In this document: positions 8,302 through 17,235 of the stretch, one piece after another
Numbering within the stretch: position 1 is the first letter of the stretch
Layout of the letters: each line of letters opens with the position of its first letter
NCBI GenBank assembly: GCA_963718375.1
Contig: CAVQZD010000004.1
Location: 62,001 to 126,000, forward strand
Source of the DNA: RBG-16-64-13 sp963718375
Lineage (GTDB): Bacteria; Actinomycetota; Thermoleophilia; RBG-16-64-13
Reading direction: 5' to 3'
DNA: 64,000 nt
Translations under genes and position numbers: made by a program
The notes under the pieces: generated by a model
Databases searched by the model: none
Seen by the model: the letters and a program-made list of their open reading frames with translations, nothing else
Told to the model about the DNA's origin: nothing

Positions 8302-9564
8302 CTACTTTCGCTCGTCGCGGGGGACGTAACTCCGCTCCCCTTCGCCTTGATAGACCTGCCGCGGCCGGCAGAGACTGAGCTTGCCCTGGTGCACCTCTCT
8401 CCAGTGGGCGATCCAGCCGGGCATCCTGCCCATGGCGAAGATGACGGTGAACATGTTCAGAGGGATGCCCATTGCCCGCAAGATGATGCCCGAGTAGAAG
8501 TCCACATTCGGATACAGCTTCCGCTCGAGGAAGTACTCATCCTTCAGGGCTATGTCCTCCAACTGCTTGGCGATCTCCAGCAGCGGATCGGCCCGCTTCA
8601 GCTTGGTCAAGTACTGTTCGGCCGTCTCCCGCATGATGATGGCCCGTGGATCGAAGTTCTTGTAGACCCGGTGACCGAAACCCATCAGCCGGGTCGGGTT
8701 GTCCCTACGCTTCACCTCGGCGAGGAAATCCTTCGGATCCACGTTGTTATCATGCAGGTACTGCAGCATCCTCACGACGGCCTCGTTGGCGCCGCCGTGC
8801 GCCGGCCCCCAAAGCGCGCAGACCCCGGCCGCGCAACTCGCGTACAGGTTCGCCCCCGACGATGCCACCATGCGCACGGTGCTGGACGAGCAGTTCTGTT
8901 CGTGATCGGCGTGCATGATGAGGATGCGCCTGAACGCGGCTATCGTGTCGTCGTCGGCCTCGTAGTTCGCGTAGGGCACTGAGAACATCATGTGCAAGAA
9001 GTTGGGCACGTAGTGCAGTGAGGGTTTGGGGTAGATGATGGGCTGGCCGATGGAGGTCTTGTAGGCCGCGGCCGCGATAGTACGGATCTTGCTGATCAGC
9101 CGGGCTGCCGAGCTCTGAAAGGTCTCCTCGCTCTCTATCTCGGTGAAGGCCGGGTCGTAGCAGCCGACCGCATTGATCATGGCCGATAGGACCGCCATGG
9201 GATGCCCGGTAGAGGGGAACCCGTCGAAGTTGTGATGCAGGCCTTCGTGCAGCATCTCGTGCTCGGTGAAGAGGCCGCTCCAACACCCCAACTGTGTCCG
9301 GGTCGGCAGCTCGCCGTAGATGAGTAGCCAGGCCGTCTCCAGGAAGGTGCTGTGCTTGGCCAGCTGTTCGATGGGGATTCCCCGGTAGCGCAAGATCCCC
9401 CGCTCCCCGTCAACGAAGGTGATGCGTGACTGACACTCGGCTGTGTTGCTGTATCCCGGGTCGAGAGTGACATGACCCGTCTCGATCCGCAGCCGGGAGA
9501 TGTCGATACCTCTTTCATTCTCAGTACCGACGACCACCGGTAGCTCGTAGGTGTCGCCACCCAA
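8302..9564 (-). CDS. gltA: Citrate synthase
   Basis: A type II hexameric-class citrate synthase of about 420 residues. Active-site regions are present: HADHEQNCSSSTVRM, WGPAHGGANE, MGFGHRVYKNFDPRA and the C-terminal GWIAHWRE. The start is unusual. TTG 9564 is the only standard start in frame, yet the preceding codons (AKLI) continue the family N-terminus, and an in-frame stop lies only about 20 codons upstream with no ATG, GTG or other TTG between. Translation may begin at an ATA a codon earlier, 8 bases after GAGAAGG. First gene of the gltA-acn-icd-ZIP operon. Confidence 0.92.
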   Translation of the reverse strand: MGGDTYELPVVVGTENERGIDISRLRIETGHVTLDPGYSNTAECQSRITFVDGERGILRYRGIPIEQLAKHSTFLETAWLLIYGELPTRTQLGCWSGLFTEHEMLHEGLHHNFDGFPSTGHPMAVLSAMINAVGCYDPAFTEIESEETFQSSAARLISKIRTIAAAAYKTSIGQPIIYPKPSLHYVPNFLHMMFSVPYANYEADDDTIAAFRRILIMHADHEQNCSSSTVRMVASSGANLYASCAAGVCALWGPAHGGANEAVVRMLQYLHDNNVDPKDFLAEVKRRDNPTRLMGFGHRVYKNFDPRAIIMRETAEQYLTKLKRADPLLEIAKQLEDIALKDEYFLERKLYPNVDFYSGIILRAMGIPLNMFTVIFAMGRMPGWIAHWREVHQGKLSLCRPRQVYQGEGERSYVPRDERK

Positions 9565-9658
9565 TATGAGTTTTGCCTTCTCTTCTATCTCATGCCACCC
9601 TTCGCATTTCGAGCATTTTGCCCACCGTCAGGCACGGTCCGATCCTTAGGCGCTCGCC

Positions 9659-10231
9659 TCAGTAACCTCCCGTAAGGTCCTCATACACCGGTATAGGGTC
9701 GTCGGTCAGCACCGTGGCGCTCTTCACATAGGCATCCGGGAACGGCCGCCGCCCGAAGTCGATGTTCTCCTCTGACGGGTATGCCCTGTAGGCCTCGAAG
9801 ACAACCCAGTACCCCGGCGTCATGCCAGCGAAGTTGTCGGACAGCTGGACGATGAAGTAGGACTGCATGTCGCCCACTGCCTTGGCCGGCTCAAGCAAAG
9901 CCTTGGCCTGCGCCTCCGTCTCCACGCTGGCACCGATGATGAAGTAGAGCTCCTCGCCTTTGTGTGACACCCCGCCCAGCGAGGCCGCATAGTCAAGGGA
10001 TTCCTGCGAGACGGCGCTTCCGGCCCCCGCTGCGACTGTGGTGGTGACGCCCTCGGTGATGACCGGCGTCGTGGTGACCGGATCCTCTGTGCCATCCGTT
10101 GTCTCAACGCTCAGGTCCGTGGGCCCGGCACAAGCCACCGCCCCCGACGCGAGCCCCAGCACGAGCGCTGCGGCGACCATGATCGCGGACCACAGATACG
10201 GTAGACCTTTGCGCATGCCCCTTCTACTCAT
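9659..10231 (-). CDS. Exported lipoprotein-like protein with a SPOR-like C-terminal half
   Basis: A 190-residue protein. A basic start and hydrophobic segment (about 12-30) end in AVAC, a weak lipobox at Cys 34. A Thr/Val-rich low-complexity linker (about 38-70) follows. The C-terminal part (about 90-180: EELYFIIGASVETEAQAKAL, SYFIVQLSDNF, GYWVVFEAY) alternates strand and helix as in SPOR peptidoglycan-binding repeats, but the match is by pattern only. ATG 10231 has GGGAGG upstream. It starts 30 bases after leuS, so it is probably co-transcribed. It may sit at the cell envelope; its function is unknown. Confidence 0.65.
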   Translation of the reverse strand: MSRRGMRKGLPYLWSAIMVAAALVLGLASGAVACAGPTDLSVETTDGTEDPVTTTPVITEGVTTTVAAGAGSAVSQESLDYAASLGGVSHKGEELYFIIGASVETEAQAKALLEPAKAVGDMQSYFIVQLSDNFAGMTPGYWVVFEAYRAYPSEENIDFGRRPFPDAYVKSATVLTDDPIPVYEDLTGGY

Positions 10232-10261
10232 GATCGCCTCCCACTGTGACGCGACTGCCCT

Positions 10262-12868
10262 TCACTTGACCACGAGGCTCACTAAGCGCCCGGGCACCAC
10301 CACTTCCTTCACCAGAGTCGTTCCCTCCAGGTACTTGGCCACCCCCGGCAGAGCCTTGGCAGCCGCCAGGATATCGTCCTGGCCGGCGTCCTTGGCCACC
10401 ACGACGCGGTCGCGCACCTTGCCGTTCACCTGCACCGCCAACTCCAGGGTGTCCTCCACGAGGAAGCGCGCGTCGGCCTGTGGCCACGGCGCGTCCCAGA
10501 TCTCTTTGCGCCCCATCATCTCCCATAGCTCCGCCCCCAGGTGCGGGGCGAAGGGCTCGAGCAGCCGCACCATGGCTTCGAGTGCGTAGGCCAGCACGGC
10601 CCGGCCGTTCGCCGTGGCCGCCATGCCTTGCGCGGCGCCGATATCGTTGCTGAGCTCCATGATGGCGGCCAGGGCGGTATTGAAGCGGAACCGCTCCCCG
10701 ACATCCTGGGTGGTCTTCTGGATGACCTGGTTGGCCTTGACCAACAGCGCGCGCTCAGCTGCGCTGAGCGCCGCGGGTTCGAGGGATGCGGCCCCTGCGG
10801 AGCCGGGGCCCGGGGACTTGGCGCCCAACAGCCCGCTGTCGATGGCGTCACTAGCCTGCCTCCACGCCCGACCCAAGAACCGATACACGCCCTCTACGCC
10901 CTGGTCGTTCCATTCGGCGTCACTCTCGGCCGGGCCCATGAAGAGCACGTAGCTGCGCACCGAGTCGGCGCCGTACTTGCGCACCATCTCGTCGGGGCTG
11001 ACCACATTGCCCTTGCTCTTGGACATCTTGGCGCCCTTGTAGTAGATCATGCCTTGGGTGAAGAGCCGTTTGAAGGGCTCCTCGAAGCCGACCAGACCCA
11101 GGTCGTAGAGCACTTTGGTGAAGAAGCGCGAGTACATCAGGTGCAGGATGGCGTGCTCCACCCCACCTATGTACTGGTCCACCGGCATCCAGTAGTCCAC
11201 CGCCGCGCGGTCGAAGGCCACGTCGTCGCGGCGCGCCGACGTGTAGCGCAGGTAGTACCAGGACGAATCCACGAAGGTGTCCATGGTGTCGCTCTCGCGC
11301 CGCGCGGGACCGCCGCATGTGGGGCAGGTGGCGCTCATCCAGTGTTCGGCAGCGGCTAGCGGCGACTTGCCCTTGGGCGCGTAGTCGGTGATGTCGGGCA
11401 GCAGCACAGGCAGCTGGTCATCGGGCACGGGCTGCTCGCCACACTTGTCGCAGTAGACGATGGGGATGGGTGCGCCCCAGTAGCGCTGCCGCGAGACCAA
11501 CCAGTCACGCAGCTTGTAGTTCACGGCGAAGTCGGCCTGGCCCTCTTCCCTCAGCCACTCCGTCACCTTCACGATGCCCTCGGCCTTCGGCAATCCGTCG
11601 AACTGACCGCTGTGCACCAGCGTGCCGTCCCCTGTGTAGGCCTGGGTCAGTTGTCCGTCCTCGTCCTTGAACTCGGCCGGGCTGTCGATCACCTCAACTA
11701 TCCGCAAGCCGTACTTCTTGGCGAATTCGAAGTCCCGTTCGTCGTGCCCCGGCACGGCCATGATGGCTCCGGTACCATAATCCATGAGCACGTAGTCGGC
11801 CACGTAGATGGGGATGTCCCCACCGGTCACTGGGTTGACAGCGTAGCGCCCGGTGAAAACGCCCGTCTTCTCCTTCTCGGCGCTGGCCCGCTCGATGGAC
11901 GAGGTGTTCATGGCCTTCACCACGTACGACCGCACCTCTGCCTCATGCGGCATCCCCCGCACCAACTCCTCCACTAGCGGGTGCTCCGGAGCCAAGATGA
12001 AGAAGGTGGCCCCGAACAGCGTATCCGGTCTGGTGGTGAAGACGGTGACCTCCGGTGAGTCCGTGTCGCCGGCGTCGGATGCGCAGCCCGGCGCAACGCC
12101 TGCCCCGCCCCCTGACGGCGCGTCGTCCCGCGGCGCGATCTTGAAGATCACGTTGCTGCCCGTCGATTTGCCTATCCAGTTGCGCTGCATGGTGATCACG
12201 CGCTCGGGCCACGACTCCAGCTTGTTGAAGTCCTCCAGCAGCCGCTCGGCGTAGTCGGTGATGCGGAAGAACCACTGCGAGAGCTTCTTGGCCTCGACCT
12301 CGCTGTCGCAGCGCTCGCACTGCCCCTCGATCACCTGCTCGTTGGCGAGCACGGTGGCACAAGACGGGCACCAGTTGACCGGAGCTTCCTTCTTGTAGGC
12401 GAGACCCTTCTTGTACAACTGCAGGAAGAGCCACTGGGTCCACTTGTAGTACTCGGGCCGGGAGGTGACCACCTCTCGCGTCCAGTCGATGGCCACCCCC
12501 AACCGGCGCAGCTGCCGGTTGATGGTCAGAATGGCTTCTTCGGTGAACTTGGCCGGTGGCTCGCCGGTCTTGATGGCCATGTTCTCGGAGTTGAGACCGA
12601 AAGCGTCGTACCCCATCGGATGCAGCACCCGCTGGCCCTGATGACGCCGGAAACGGGCGATGATGTCACCCATGGTGTAGTTCTTGACATGCCCCATGTG
12701 CGCACTACCCGAGGGGTATGGGAACATCTCGAGCACGTAGGTGGCGTCGGCGCCCTTGCCCTCGACTACCGAGTCACCCTCAGGGTTGGCGACCACGAAG
12801 GTCTCTTGCTCCGCCCAGAAGTTCTGCCACTTGGTCTCGATCTGCTCCGGGGTGTACTTCTGCGCCAT
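10262..12868 (-). CDS. leuS: Leucyl-tRNA synthetase
   Basis: An 868-residue class I synthetase that charges tRNA-Leu. The HIGH-type motif appears as PYPSGSAHMGH (about 52-62), followed by the editing domain with FTTRPDTLFGATF and GTGAIMAVPGHDERD. The KMSKS loop reads AKMSKSKGNVV, and the C-terminal anticodon-binding and leucine-specific regions are complete. The N-terminus MAQKYTPEQIETKWQ is typical, supporting ATG 12868. An Ala/Gly-rich insert (about 245-265) sits in the editing domain. A tRNA-Leu(CAA) gene lies elsewhere in the window at 25557. Confidence 0.96.
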   Translation of the reverse strand: MAQKYTPEQIETKWQNFWAEQETFVVANPEGDSVVEGKGADATYVLEMFPYPSGSAHMGHVKNYTMGDIIARFRRHQGQRVLHPMGYDAFGLNSENMAIKTGEPPAKFTEEAILTINRQLRRLGVAIDWTREVVTSRPEYYKWTQWLFLQLYKKGLAYKKEAPVNWCPSCATVLANEQVIEGQCERCDSEVEAKKLSQWFFRITDYAERLLEDFNKLESWPERVITMQRNWIGKSTGSNVIFKIAPRDDAPSGGGAGVAPGCASDAGDTDSPEVTVFTTRPDTLFGATFFILAPEHPLVEELVRGMPHEAEVRSYVVKAMNTSSIERASAEKEKTGVFTGRYAVNPVTGGDIPIYVADYVLMDYGTGAIMAVPGHDERDFEFAKKYGLRIVEVIDSPAEFKDEDGQLTQAYTGDGTLVHSGQFDGLPKAEGIVKVTEWLREEGQADFAVNYKLRDWLVSRQRYWGAPIPIVYCDKCGEQPVPDDQLPVLLPDITDYAPKGKSPLAAAEHWMSATCPTCGGPARRESDTMDTFVDSSWYYLRYTSARRDDVAFDRAAVDYWMPVDQYIGGVEHAILHLMYSRFFTKVLYDLGLVGFEEPFKRLFTQGMIYYKGAKMSKSKGNVVSPDEMVRKYGADSVRSYVLFMGPAESDAEWNDQGVEGVYRFLGRAWRQASDAIDSGLLGAKSPGPGSAGAASLEPAALSAAERALLVKANQVIQKTTQDVGERFRFNTALAAIMELSNDIGAAQGMAATANGRAVLAYALEAMVRLLEPFAPHLGAELWEMMGRKEIWDAPWPQADARFLVEDTLELAVQVNGKVRDRVVVAKDAGQDDILAAAKALPGVAKYLEGTTLVKEVVVPGRLVSLVVK

Positions 12869-12998
12869 GCCCTGTCCTTTTGGCGATTTTCAGCCTACTA
12901 CAAGCATTATTCCAGCCCGAGTCGTCGTGTACCAGCGGGGCACTTGAAGCCCGAGGCGATTCTCGGATTGCTTCGGCAGCAAGGAGCCTCGAGAACAC

Positions 12999-14318
12999 CT
13001 ATCGCGAACGGTGAGTGCTCGCCTCCCGGGTGGCCTCCTCGCCCTCTCCGTTGTGACGTCCCCACAAGACGATAGACAAGACCCCCAGCACAAGCAGCAC
13101 TCCACATACCAAGAAGGCCATGGAGTAACTGCCGGTCGCGTCCTTTGTGTAACCGGCAAGGTAGGGGCTGAAGATCCCTCCACATGACCAGGAGAAGACA
13201 GCTAGGCCCAGCAAGGCACCCACGGCACGGATCCCGAAGAGAGGGGCCACCATCGCCAGTCGCACAGGAGCGGCCGCTCCGAACGACACGCCGAACACCA
13301 GGGCCGCGGCGTAGAAGGACCACACACTGTCTGTGGCGATGAAGCAGAAGATAGCGACCGCCTGGCCTAGACACAAGACCAGTAGAGCCCATCGGCCGCT
13401 GAGTCTGGCCGTCAGCCAACCGGCCAGCACCGACCCCACCAGACCTCCGACCGCGGAGACCGTCACTATGAGCGCGGCGGATCCCTCCGACAGCCCGCGG
13501 TCCAAGGCCGCCGGGAAGATGCTGGACATGAGCAAGAAGTAGCCCGCCCCCATGGCAAAACCGGTAGCTGTGACCATCCAGAAGGGCGCCGTCTTGACAG
13601 CCTGCTTCACCGAGAGACCGAGGCCGCGGTGCTCACCCCCAGCGGACCCGTGAGGTGCCGCCGCACCATCTCGGCCCGCCTCTGGCCTCTTGGATAGGAG
13701 CAATGTGCCAGGCACCCCGCAGGCGAGCACGATCATCGCCAGCACAAAGAAAGCCATCCTCCACCCGTCGGCTTCGATCACGGCGTTCATGACCGGCGAA
13801 AACACCATCTGTCCCAGGACGATGCCCGCTAGAGCCACCCCCATGGCCAGTGCCCGCTTCTCGACGAACAACTTGGATATCGCAGCGGTCACGGGCGAGT
13901 AGCCGCAGCCGCTGCAGATGCCCACACCTACCCCGAACCACAGATACAGCTGCCACTCCGATTCGGTCGACGACAGCAGGAGGCACGAGGCCACACCGGT
14001 CAGAAGCCCCAAGGAGAGGACCAAGCTGATACCGTGCTTGTCGGTGACCCTGCCCATAAGGATGCCCATCACTCCAGAGACACCCACACAGAGGGACATG
14101 GCCCCCGAGATAACCGCGGTGGACCATCCGAACTCCTGTCCCAGAGCTTCGGCGAAAACCCCGAAGCACAACAGACCGGCCTGGAACCCGGCCATCAGCA
14201 CCATGGCCGCCGCCACCATCACCCATGCGCGCACCGACGACTCCCCCCCAGCGGTAGCCGCCTCGGCCTTCGATGTGCCCGCGTCACTGAGCGGCTTCAT
14301 CTGCGCTCTGCCCGCCAT
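12999..14318 (-). CDS. MFS transporter, OxlT/monocarboxylate-type (second of a pair)
   Basis: A 439-residue permease with 12 predicted membrane helices and a central loop (about 200-225). Motifs such as FGWSTAVISGAMSL, MGRVTDKHG and GCGYSPVTAAISKLF are typical of the oxalate:formate antiporter/monocarboxylate branch of the major facilitator superfamily. Substrate cannot be assigned. ATG 14318 is used, with GAAGGG upstream; the longer frame overlaps the upstream transporter and has no homology. It starts 34 bases after its paralogue at 14353-15654. The two are clearly related (shared FGW-AVSGAMSLC and G-C-GC-PVTA-SK-F patterns) and probably arose by tandem duplication. Confidence 0.85.
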   Translation of the reverse strand: MAGRAQMKPLSDAGTSKAEAATAGGESSVRAWVMVAAAMVLMAGFQAGLLCFGVFAEALGQEFGWSTAVISGAMSLCVGVSGVMGILMGRVTDKHGISLVLSLGLLTGVASCLLLSSTESEWQLYLWFGVGVGICSGCGYSPVTAAISKLFVEKRALAMGVALAGIVLGQMVFSPVMNAVIEADGWRMAFFVLAMIVLACGVPGTLLLSKRPEAGRDGAAAPHGSAGGEHRGLGLSVKQAVKTAPFWMVTATGFAMGAGYFLLMSSIFPAALDRGLSEGSAALIVTVSAVGGLVGSVLAGWLTARLSGRWALLVLCLGQAVAIFCFIATDSVWSFYAAALVFGVSFGAAAPVRLAMVAPLFGIRAVGALLGLAVFSWSCGGIFSPYLAGYTKDATGSYSMAFLVCGVLLVLGVLSIVLWGRHNGEGEEATREASTHRSR

Positions 14319-14352
14319 GCCCTGCCCTTCTCTGTGGACCGCACCAAAGACC

Positions 14353-15654
14353 TCACACAGAGTACTCGTCACAAGCAGGCATGTTCTCCGCCTTGTGGGC
14401 ACCCCAGAAACGCGCCGACAGGGCCCCCAGAGCGTACATGACCCCGCTGAAGACGAAGGCCAGCGCATGCTCCCCGCTGACGTCATAGATGTAGCCGGCC
14501 AAAGCCGGTCCGACGATGCCACCCACCGACCAGGCTATCGTCGTACAGCCCAACATGGCTCCTATGCACCTGAGCCCGAACAGGGGTGGTATCAGAGCCA
14601 TCCGCACGGGTGCGGCCGTCCCGTAGGTGAAGCCGAATATCACGGCCACGACGAAGAACGACCAGGCGCTACCGGCCGCGATGAACAAGAACATGGCCAG
14701 CGCTTGTGCCGACAAGACGAAGACCAGGGTCATCTGTCCACCTAGCCTTCTCGTGAACCACCAAGCCAGCAAGCCTCCCGCCATGCTGCCGAGACCCATG
14801 AACGTCAATATGAGCGCGGCGCTGCTCTGCGCAAGTCCGGCATCCTCACCGGCGGTGACTATCTGCGACGCGACGATATAGAAGCCGCACGAGATGGCAA
14901 ACGCCGTGAACACCAGCATCCAGAACGGCGCTGTCCTCGCCGCCTCCCTCACCGTGTAGTCGAACTGACGTCCGGGCCCGGTCGGGCCCTGCGCCCCTGC
15001 CTCGCCGGCCTTCCTCCGTCGCAGGGGCAGAGGCTTTCTGAACATCACGAGCATGGCCGGCAAGCCGCACGCAACCACCACGGCCATGGCGACCAGGTAG
15101 GCCGTGGACCAACCACTGATTTGGATGACATGGCTCAAGGTCGGAGACAGCACCATCTGGCCGATCATGACGCCTGTGAGTGTGATGCCCAAGGCCATGG
15201 TGCGCCTTCTCTCGTCGAACCACTTGGACACGGTGGCGGTGACAGGTGTGAAAGCGCAACCCGAGCACATGCCCGCCCCCACTCCGAAACCGAGGTAGAA
15301 CTCCCAGAGCGAGTCCAGGCGCGACAAGAAGAGATAGGAGGCCGCACCCACCAAGGTCCCCACTGCCACTACGTAGCCCATGTTGTACTTGTCCGTGAAC
15401 TTGCCCATGATCACGCCGGTGATCCCTTGGACGCCTATGCAGAGCGACATAGCCCCGGAGACGGCTGCCTGCGTCCAGCCGAACTCAGCTCGCAGCGGGC
15501 CCACAAAGACGCCGAATGAGAGTAGGGTGCCGATGAAGCCGACGAAGAGCAGCATCCCGGCCGCCACTACCACCCACCCGTAGTACAGGCGCTTGGGCCC
15601 CTCAGCGGCCACCGACGCTTCGCCGGTAGCCGGCGTCCCTGAAGAACCCATCAT
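14353..15654 (-). CDS. MFS transporter, OxlT/monocarboxylate-type (first of a pair)
   Basis: A 433-residue permease with 12 predicted membrane helices; the charged central loop (about 205-235, PLPLRRRKAGEAG) separates two six-helix halves. FGWTQAAVSGAMSLC, GKFTDKYN and GCAFTPVTATVSKWF mark the same OxlT-like family as its neighbour. ATG 15654 overlaps the stop of the DUF2779 gene by 4 bases (ATGA), indicating coupled translation. Candidate substrates by family are small carboxylates exchanged across the membrane; nothing in the sequence chooses among them. Confidence 0.85.
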   Translation of the reverse strand: MMGSSGTPATGEASVAAEGPKRLYYGWVVVAAGMLLFVGFIGTLLSFGVFVGPLRAEFGWTQAAVSGAMSLCIGVQGITGVIMGKFTDKYNMGYVVAVGTLVGAASYLFLSRLDSLWEFYLGFGVGAGMCSGCAFTPVTATVSKWFDERRRTMALGITLTGVMIGQMVLSPTLSHVIQISGWSTAYLVAMAVVVACGLPAMLVMFRKPLPLRRRKAGEAGAQGPTGPGRQFDYTVREAARTAPFWMLVFTAFAISCGFYIVASQIVTAGEDAGLAQSSAALILTFMGLGSMAGGLLAWWFTRRLGGQMTLVFVLSAQALAMFLFIAAGSAWSFFVVAVIFGFTYGTAAPVRMALIPPLFGLRCIGAMLGCTTIAWSVGGIVGPALAGYIYDVSGEHALAFVFSGVMYALGALSARFWGAHKAENMPACDEYSV

Positions 15655-17165
15655 GCGCTACGCCCCTCTTCTTTCGCCGACTCCGTCTTCAGGCTCCGTA
15701 GGACCTCGACCATGGCCAGCGTGTCCAGCGAGCAGTACTTGAGCAGGTCCGCGCAGAGCTCGTCCCGCTCCGCCGACGAGGTGCCGGGGTCGGTGATCAC
15801 CTCGTAGGCCTGCATCGCCTGCATGCCCGCCTTGAGCGCCAACTCCTCGTAGCTGAGGTGAGGGGCCAGCACCGGCGTGATGGCCTTGAGCGAGCGGCTA
15901 CCGTGGAAGTCGAGATGGTAGCAGGACTGCCTGACGATGGGCAGCAGGTCGACGATGCGGGAGTCGATAGCGAGCAGAGCGTCCGCCAGGTCAGGTAGGT
16001 CGCGCGCGAGCTCGCGCAGCCGAGTGGACTCCATGCCCTTGCTGTAGACCACCACCGAGCCGGCATCACCCATCGCCGCGACGAGTGACTCGGCGAACTC
16101 CCGGCGCGGGTCAGACCCGTCGGCCTTCAGGAACTCGGCATGGCGGATCGATCCGTCCGCTTCCTGCACATGGAGCGACCATTGAAAGGGGATCTGCTGC
16201 CAGGGCCGCGTGCCCGCGAAAATGGGTAGGCCGGGCATGTACGTCTCGAAATCCATGAAATACAGCGGGTATGCCAGCTCCTCGGTGAGACCGCCGAAGC
16301 CCTCACAGTCCAGAGCCAGTTCCCCCGTCCGGACCGCGTGCAGCACCAGACGGTGACCGTCGGCCAGCCCGGGAAAGTCATCGGGCACGTCACGGATATC
16401 CTCTATGCCGGCGGCCTCCAGCGCTGCGAACAGACCGCTACGCCCTATGCCCAGCTCGTAGACCGGATGCTCGGGCGCGCCGGGGGCACAGGCTTGGCGG
16501 TAGTACACGCATCCCTTGCACGAGTACTTCAGAGGCACGCGGGGCGGCTCGGGGCCAGCCAGATCAGACTTCATCGCTTCGAGCCAACCGTCCCGGTCGT
16601 TTGTCACCCAAGCTCTTGCTTCCTCAGTGATATCGTCGATCTTGAACAGCGCGCTCAGGTCATAGTCGCCGCCTCCCGGGTGGACGTACTCCGGGTCGAA
16701 GTGCATCAGCGACACCGAGCGCACGGTCAGGCCCGCCTGCTCGAGCACGGCCAGTTGAAACCCGGCGTCGGGCAGGTGGTGGGATCTCACGGAGTTCGTG
16801 GCCTTCACCTCAGTCAGTTCGACCATCTCATCGTCGAGCTTGCGCAGGATGTCGACGCGGCAGAGCAGACCCTCGGAGGCGAACGCCCCCTCGAAGATGT
16901 ACTCGACCTCTGGGTCACGCATGGCTTCCGCTGTCTCCGCTCGGGCCCGGGTGAGGTCGAAGATGTGACCTATGAGCCGGCCCGACGGGAAGTATTCGCG
17001 CGCCAGCTCGCCGACCCTGTTGCCTTCGCCGATGAGATGCAGTGCCATCCAATCCAGCGGGTCAGCTAGCTGCTTGAAGCGAGCGCGATGGCAGGACATG
17101 TAGCCCCGCCGCGGGCACTGCACATAGTCGGTGAAGCGAGACTTCGAGATGCCTGGGATAGCCAT
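15651..17165 (-). CDS. DUF2779 protein: Cas4-like nuclease fused to an RNase H-like exonuclease domain
   Basis: A 504-residue protein with two nuclease-like parts. The N-terminal half resembles PD-(D/E)XK nucleases of the Cas4/AddB kind: Asp105 in CRVDIL, Glu119-Val-Lys121, and four cysteines (17, 216, 219, 226) placed like the iron-sulfur ligands of Cas4. The C-terminal half (from about 298) is the DUF2779 RNase H-fold region, with DFE at 305-307, YSKGMES near 374 and YCSLDT with Asp481, consistent with a DEDD-type 3'-5' exonuclease. ATG 17165 fits the family N-terminus (SKSRFTDYVQCPRRGY). It lies 70 bases after uvrB and overlaps the MFS gene by 4 bases. A DNA repair or defence role is inferred from the domains; the family is uncharacterised as far as I know. 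Confidence 0.8.
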   Translation of the reverse strand: MAIPGISKSRFTDYVQCPRRGYMSCHRARFKQLADPLDWMALHLIGEGNRVGELAREYFPSGRLIGHIFDLTRARAETAEAMRDPEVEYIFEGAFASEGLLCRVDILRKLDDEMVELTEVKATNSVRSHHLPDAGFQLAVLEQAGLTVRSVSLMHFDPEYVHPGGGDYDLSALFKIDDITEEARAWVTNDRDGWLEAMKSDLAGPEPPRVPLKYSCKGCVYYRQACAPGAPEHPVYELGIGRSGLFAALEAAGIEDIRDVPDDFPGLADGHRLVLHAVRTGELALDCEGFGGLTEELAYPLYFMDFETYMPGLPIFAGTRPWQQIPFQWSLHVQEADGSIRHAEFLKADGSDPRREFAESLVAAMGDAGSVVVYSKGMESTRLRELARDLPDLADALLAIDSRIVDLLPIVRQSCYHLDFHGSRSLKAITPVLAPHLSYEELALKAGMQAMQAYEVITDPGTSSAERDELCADLLKYCSLDTLAMVEVLRSLKTESAKEEGRSA

Positions 17166-17235
17166 GGCTCCATCGTACCAGGACGGGCGGACGCGACCAC
17201 CACGCCCCGGCCTAGCGAGAATCCGGAGCGTAGGA

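Noticed and set aside
12869..12998. T-box riboswitch before leuS
   Set aside because: The gap is only 130 bases and lacks the T-box core and a specifier stem; a GGTAC stretch alone is not enough.
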